DNA from: Humisphaera sp.
Lineage (GTDB): Bacteria > Planctomycetota > Phycisphaerae > Tepidisphaerales > Tepidisphaeraceae
Assembly: GCA_025351525.1 (NCBI GenBank)
Contig: JANXVV010000130.1
Span: 1 to 6,013 of the forward strand
Direction of reading: 5' to 3'
Length of the DNA: 6,013 bases
A model generated the notes under the pieces. That model was not told where the DNA came from. It made no database searches and was given only the letters and a program-made list of their open reading frames with translations. The position numbers and the translations under genes were made by a program. Below are positions 4,347 to 6,013 of the stretch, in pieces (the first letter of the stretch is position 1; every line of letters starts with the position of its first letter).

Positions 4347-5703
4347 TGGGGCGATTTCCCGCATCATCCCGCACGATCGCGGGCCACGACGATTTCTCGA
4401 CCGTCTCCAATATTTCAAGGATGACGTTCATGTGTCGTCCCGTCGCGCCTTGTCCCTGACGGACAACCGCCTGGGCACGCTGTCCCATTGCATTGGCTTT
4501 TTTCGGGGACGCCAGCAAGTCCAACAGCGCCGCGCGCAACTGCAACTTATCCTTTACGGTGATCATCGCGTCGCTCTCTTGAAATCGTCGCATGACATCG
4601 GCAAAGTTTCCGGTGAAGGGGCCGACGATCACCGGTCTGGCGAGTGCGGCGGGTTCGATCATGTCGCTGCCGTGTTGTTTCGAGCCCAGATCGACCAGCG
4701 ATCGGCCGACGAAAACCACATCCGCCAGGCTGTAGAATTTCCGCAGTTCGCCCATCGTGTCGCCAAGCACGACGGCGGGAACAATTCCTTTTGAAGCGAC
4801 GAGTTTCCGTCGCGAGCGGCGCACCAATCGAAACTTCATCGATTCGATCAGCGCGGCGACCTCGTCAAACCGCTCGGGCTTGCGCGGGACGATGACGAGC
4901 CGTAACCGCGCGTGGGTGGAGAGCAGATCGCGGTAGAGGCGGAGGATGATTTCCTCTTCCCCCGGGCCGGTGGAGCCGCACACCCAGATTTGTTCCGGAC
5001 CGGGATACAGGCCGACCGCTTCCGCCAGTTCGCTGTCGCCGGCGGTGCGTTCGGAAATCTGGGCCGTGTCGAATTTCATGGTGCCGGTGACGACCGCGTT
5101 CTCAGGTGCCACGCCCAACTCGACAAATCGCGCGGCGAACGATTCATCCTGCGCGCAGACCTTCGTCAATCGCCGAAACATCGTCGACAGGAGCGGTTTG
5201 AAGCGCCAATAGTTGCGAAAGCTGCCGTCGCTCATCCGCCCGTTGGCGATGATGACCGGAATATTTCGCTGTCGGCAGCGGTGCAAAAAATTCGGCCAGA
5301 CTTCCAGTTCCATCAGGACGACCAACGCCGGTTTCAACCGGTCGAGCACGCGCATCACGGCTCCGCTGAAATCGAGCGGGTATTTGATGAGCGTCACATC
5401 GGCGGCTTTTCCGTAGAGTTGTTGGCCCCGCTCGTAACCGGTGTCGGTGGTGGTAGAGACGATGAATTGCAGTTCGGGGTTGGATTGACGGAGCAGGTCG
5501 ATCAGGGCGCGGGTGGCATTCATCTCGCCGAGGCTGACGGCGTGAACCATCACGGCCCATCGCGAGGGATGACGCGGCACCACATGGCCCATCCGCTCGC
5601 GCAGGGCTTTCAGAACCTTTCGCCTAGCCGTTGGAAACGAGAGCCATAGAGGTGCGGTGAGGCCAAGAGCGGCGTAATAGGCGATGTCGTAGCTGTTGAG
5701 CAT
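4339..5703 (-). CDS. waaA: 3-deoxy-D-manno-octulosonic acid (Kdo) transferase, GT30
   Basis: It transfers Kdo from CMP-Kdo to the lipid A precursor at the cytoplasmic face of the inner membrane, the first core step of LPS synthesis. The 454 residues (E. coli 425) show the family order: N-terminal membrane segment YDIAYYAALG with LRERMG at 34-39 (family GERxG region); HAVSLGE 54-60; STTTDTGYERGQ 83-94; MELEVWPN 131-138; ANGRMS 153-158; TGTMKFD 206-212; GSTGPGEEE 243-251; VPRKPERF 272-279; GDTMGEL 314-320; FVGRSL 331-336; HGSDMIEPAALARPVIVGPF 344-363. Proteobacteria usually have GGHNPLE where this has HGSDMIEP, a form I associate with planctomycete enzymes. How many Kdo units it adds cannot be told. 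I chose the ATG at 5703 because MLNSYDIAYY fits family N-termini. ATGs at 5784 and 5874 are in frame, but the latter only translates a repeat. No good Shine-Dalgarno precedes 5703. The last residues and stop merge into the 4265-4346 palindrome. Confidence 0.95.
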   Translation of the reverse strand: MLNSYDIAYYAALGLTAPLWLSFPTARRKVLKALRERMGHVVPRHPSRWAVMVHAVSLGEMNATRALIDLLRQSNPELQFIVSTTTDTGYERGQQLYGKAADVTLIKYPLDFSGAVMRVLDRLKPALVVLMELEVWPNFLHRCRQRNIPVIIANGRMSDGSFRNYWRFKPLLSTMFRRLTKVCAQDESFAARFVELGVAPENAVVTGTMKFDTAQISERTAGDSELAEAVGLYPGPEQIWVCGSTGPGEEEIILRLYRDLLSTHARLRLVIVPRKPERFDEVAALIESMKFRLVRRSRRKLVASKGIVPAVVLGDTMGELRKFYSLADVVFVGRSLVDLGSKQHGSDMIEPAALARPVIVGPFTGNFADVMRRFQESDAMITVKDKLQLRAALLDLLASPKKANAMGQRAQAVVRQGQGATGRHMNVILEILETVEKSSWPAIVRDDAGNRPII

Positions 5704-5792
5704 GATGAGTCGAGAGGCAATCTCAGTCGGATTCGGAATCCTCCGCGCGATAGCTAAGGATCGGAACCGCAATAACTTCCGCATCCGAATCA

Positions 5793-5875
5793 GGTGCCAC
5801 AGGTCGCGGTACTCCGAAACCTGTGCTTGCCTAGCCGAAAGCCACAGGTCTCGGAGTACCGCGACCTGTGGCACC
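5793..5875. repeat. Composite palindrome, CCACAGGTC family (BIME/REP-like)
   Basis: Arms 5793-5825 and 5843-5875 are inverted copies, 32 of 33 identical, around a 17-base centre. Each arm folds on itself: in the right arm GCCACAGGTC (5841-5850) pairs perfectly with GACCTGTGGC (5863-5872) around a 12-base loop; the left arm has the same stem with one mismatch. It lies 90 bases upstream of the chosen waaA start and has a decayed relative at 780-805. Confidence 0.9.
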
Positions 5876-5961
5876 CACGCGTCTGATATCCCGGAAATTA
5901 TTGTGGACCAGTTCCTAAAGAATGCCGCATTGCGCGTGTCGATGCAAACGGGTGGATTGGA

Positions 5962-5989
5962 TTATTTAGCCGATCTCGCTTGCGAGCCG
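5962..5989. repeat. Single arm of a third TTTAGCCG-family element, probably cut by the window edge
   Basis: TTATTTAGCCG (5962-5972), ATCTCGCTTGCGAGCCG (5973-5989) matches the left arm at 4265-4292 with one substitution and keeps the CTCGC-TT-GCGAG hairpin. The inverted partner is not present before 6013; at the spacing of the other copies it would begin at about 6010-6016, so it most likely lies just outside. Confidence 0.75.
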
Positions 5990-6013
5990 CGTCTAAGAGG
6001 TCACCTCACCAGA

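Larger units (their letters stand above)
5704..6013. other. Intergenic stretch upstream of waaA, mostly repeats
   Basis: No gene is convincing here. The reverse frame of waaA stays open through 5704-5874, but residues beyond 5784 translate the palindrome. A GGAGG lies at about 5740-5745 on the reverse strand without a standard start codon behind it. 5793-5875 is a large palindrome; 5877-5923 is a flank shared with 806-853; 5962-5989 is one arm of the TTTAGCCG family. The remainder shows no clear promoter or coding signal to me. Confidence 0.5.

Noticed and set aside
4912..5649. 245-residue forward frame inside waaA
   Set aside because: It lies antisense to a well-supported GT30 enzyme, and its product shows no domain or credible start.
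5704..5874. Upstream extension of waaA by 57 residues
   Set aside because: The outer 27-30 residues translate the 5793-5875 palindrome, and family N-termini begin like MLNSYDIAYY. The ATG at 5784 remains a minor possibility.
5922..5969. Tiny peptide reading MPHCACRCKRVDWII at the right edge
   Set aside because: It is only 15 codons, ends inside a repeat arm and has no ribosome-binding site; the Cys pattern is probably chance.
3503..5989. CRISPR array
   Set aside because: The repeats are inverted pairs kilobases apart, not regularly spaced direct repeats with spacers, and there are no cas genes.

Overview
The window is best read as two unequal pieces. Bases 1 to about 712 are extremely GC-rich (local counts of roughly 70-90 % G+C). 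They hold the start of a leftward gene (start codon at 129) and a rightward gene for a small two-helix membrane protein (from 225), in a divergent pair. The composition and protein style resemble a high-GC Myxococcota/Polyangia-like genome, but that is inference. From about 712 onward composition drops to roughly 50-63 % G+C and stays there. The rightward protein runs into a short, unrelated-looking, Cys-rich tail exactly at that break. The simplest explanation is a chimeric metagenomic contig; horizontal transfer or a rearrangement is the alternative.

The remaining ~5.3 kb looks like a Gram-negative, LPS-making bacterium, most likely a planctomycete, perhaps Phycisphaerae-like. The grounds are the HGSDMIEP form of the Kdo-transferase motif, a conserved hypothetical protein of a type I associate with Planctomycetes, and intergenic regions loaded with long paired palindromes. 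Layout: a CPA1-type Na+/H+ antiporter (875-2110, +); a membrane-anchored coiled-coil protein of unknown function (2312-2866, +); a conserved hypothetical protein (2891-3481, -); acetolactate synthase regulatory subunit ilvH (3690-4253, +); and Kdo transferase waaA/kdtA (4339-5703, -). These are housekeeping functions: ion homeostasis, branched-chain amino acid synthesis and lipid A glycosylation. Each gene appears to be its own transcription unit. No operon is visible, and ilvH is not next to ilvB or ilvC.

The most distinctive content is between the genes. Nearly every intergenic gap in the planctomycete-like part carries a composite palindrome with two arms of 28-33 bp in inverted orientation, 1-3 mismatches between the arms, and each arm itself able to form a hairpin. 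There are at least three sequence families: TTTAGC(C)GG at 3503-3578, 4265-4346 and the lone arm at 5962-5989; GTGGCACGGGC at 2122-2247; and CCACAGGTC at 5793-5875, with a decayed relative at 780-852. They look like BIME/REP-type elements of the kind moved by RAYT (IS200/IS605-related) transposases, though no transposase lies in the window. One supplies the waaA stop codon, and others extend the apparent reading frames of waaA and the antiporter upstream of their likely starts. A second pattern is that two genes, at 875 and 2312, have a -10-like hexamer ending exactly six bases before the ATG and no well-placed Shine-Dalgarno, which suggests leaderless transcripts. ilvH instead has a -35/-10 pair and a normal AGGAG. 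No RNA gene, CRISPR array or defence system is visible.
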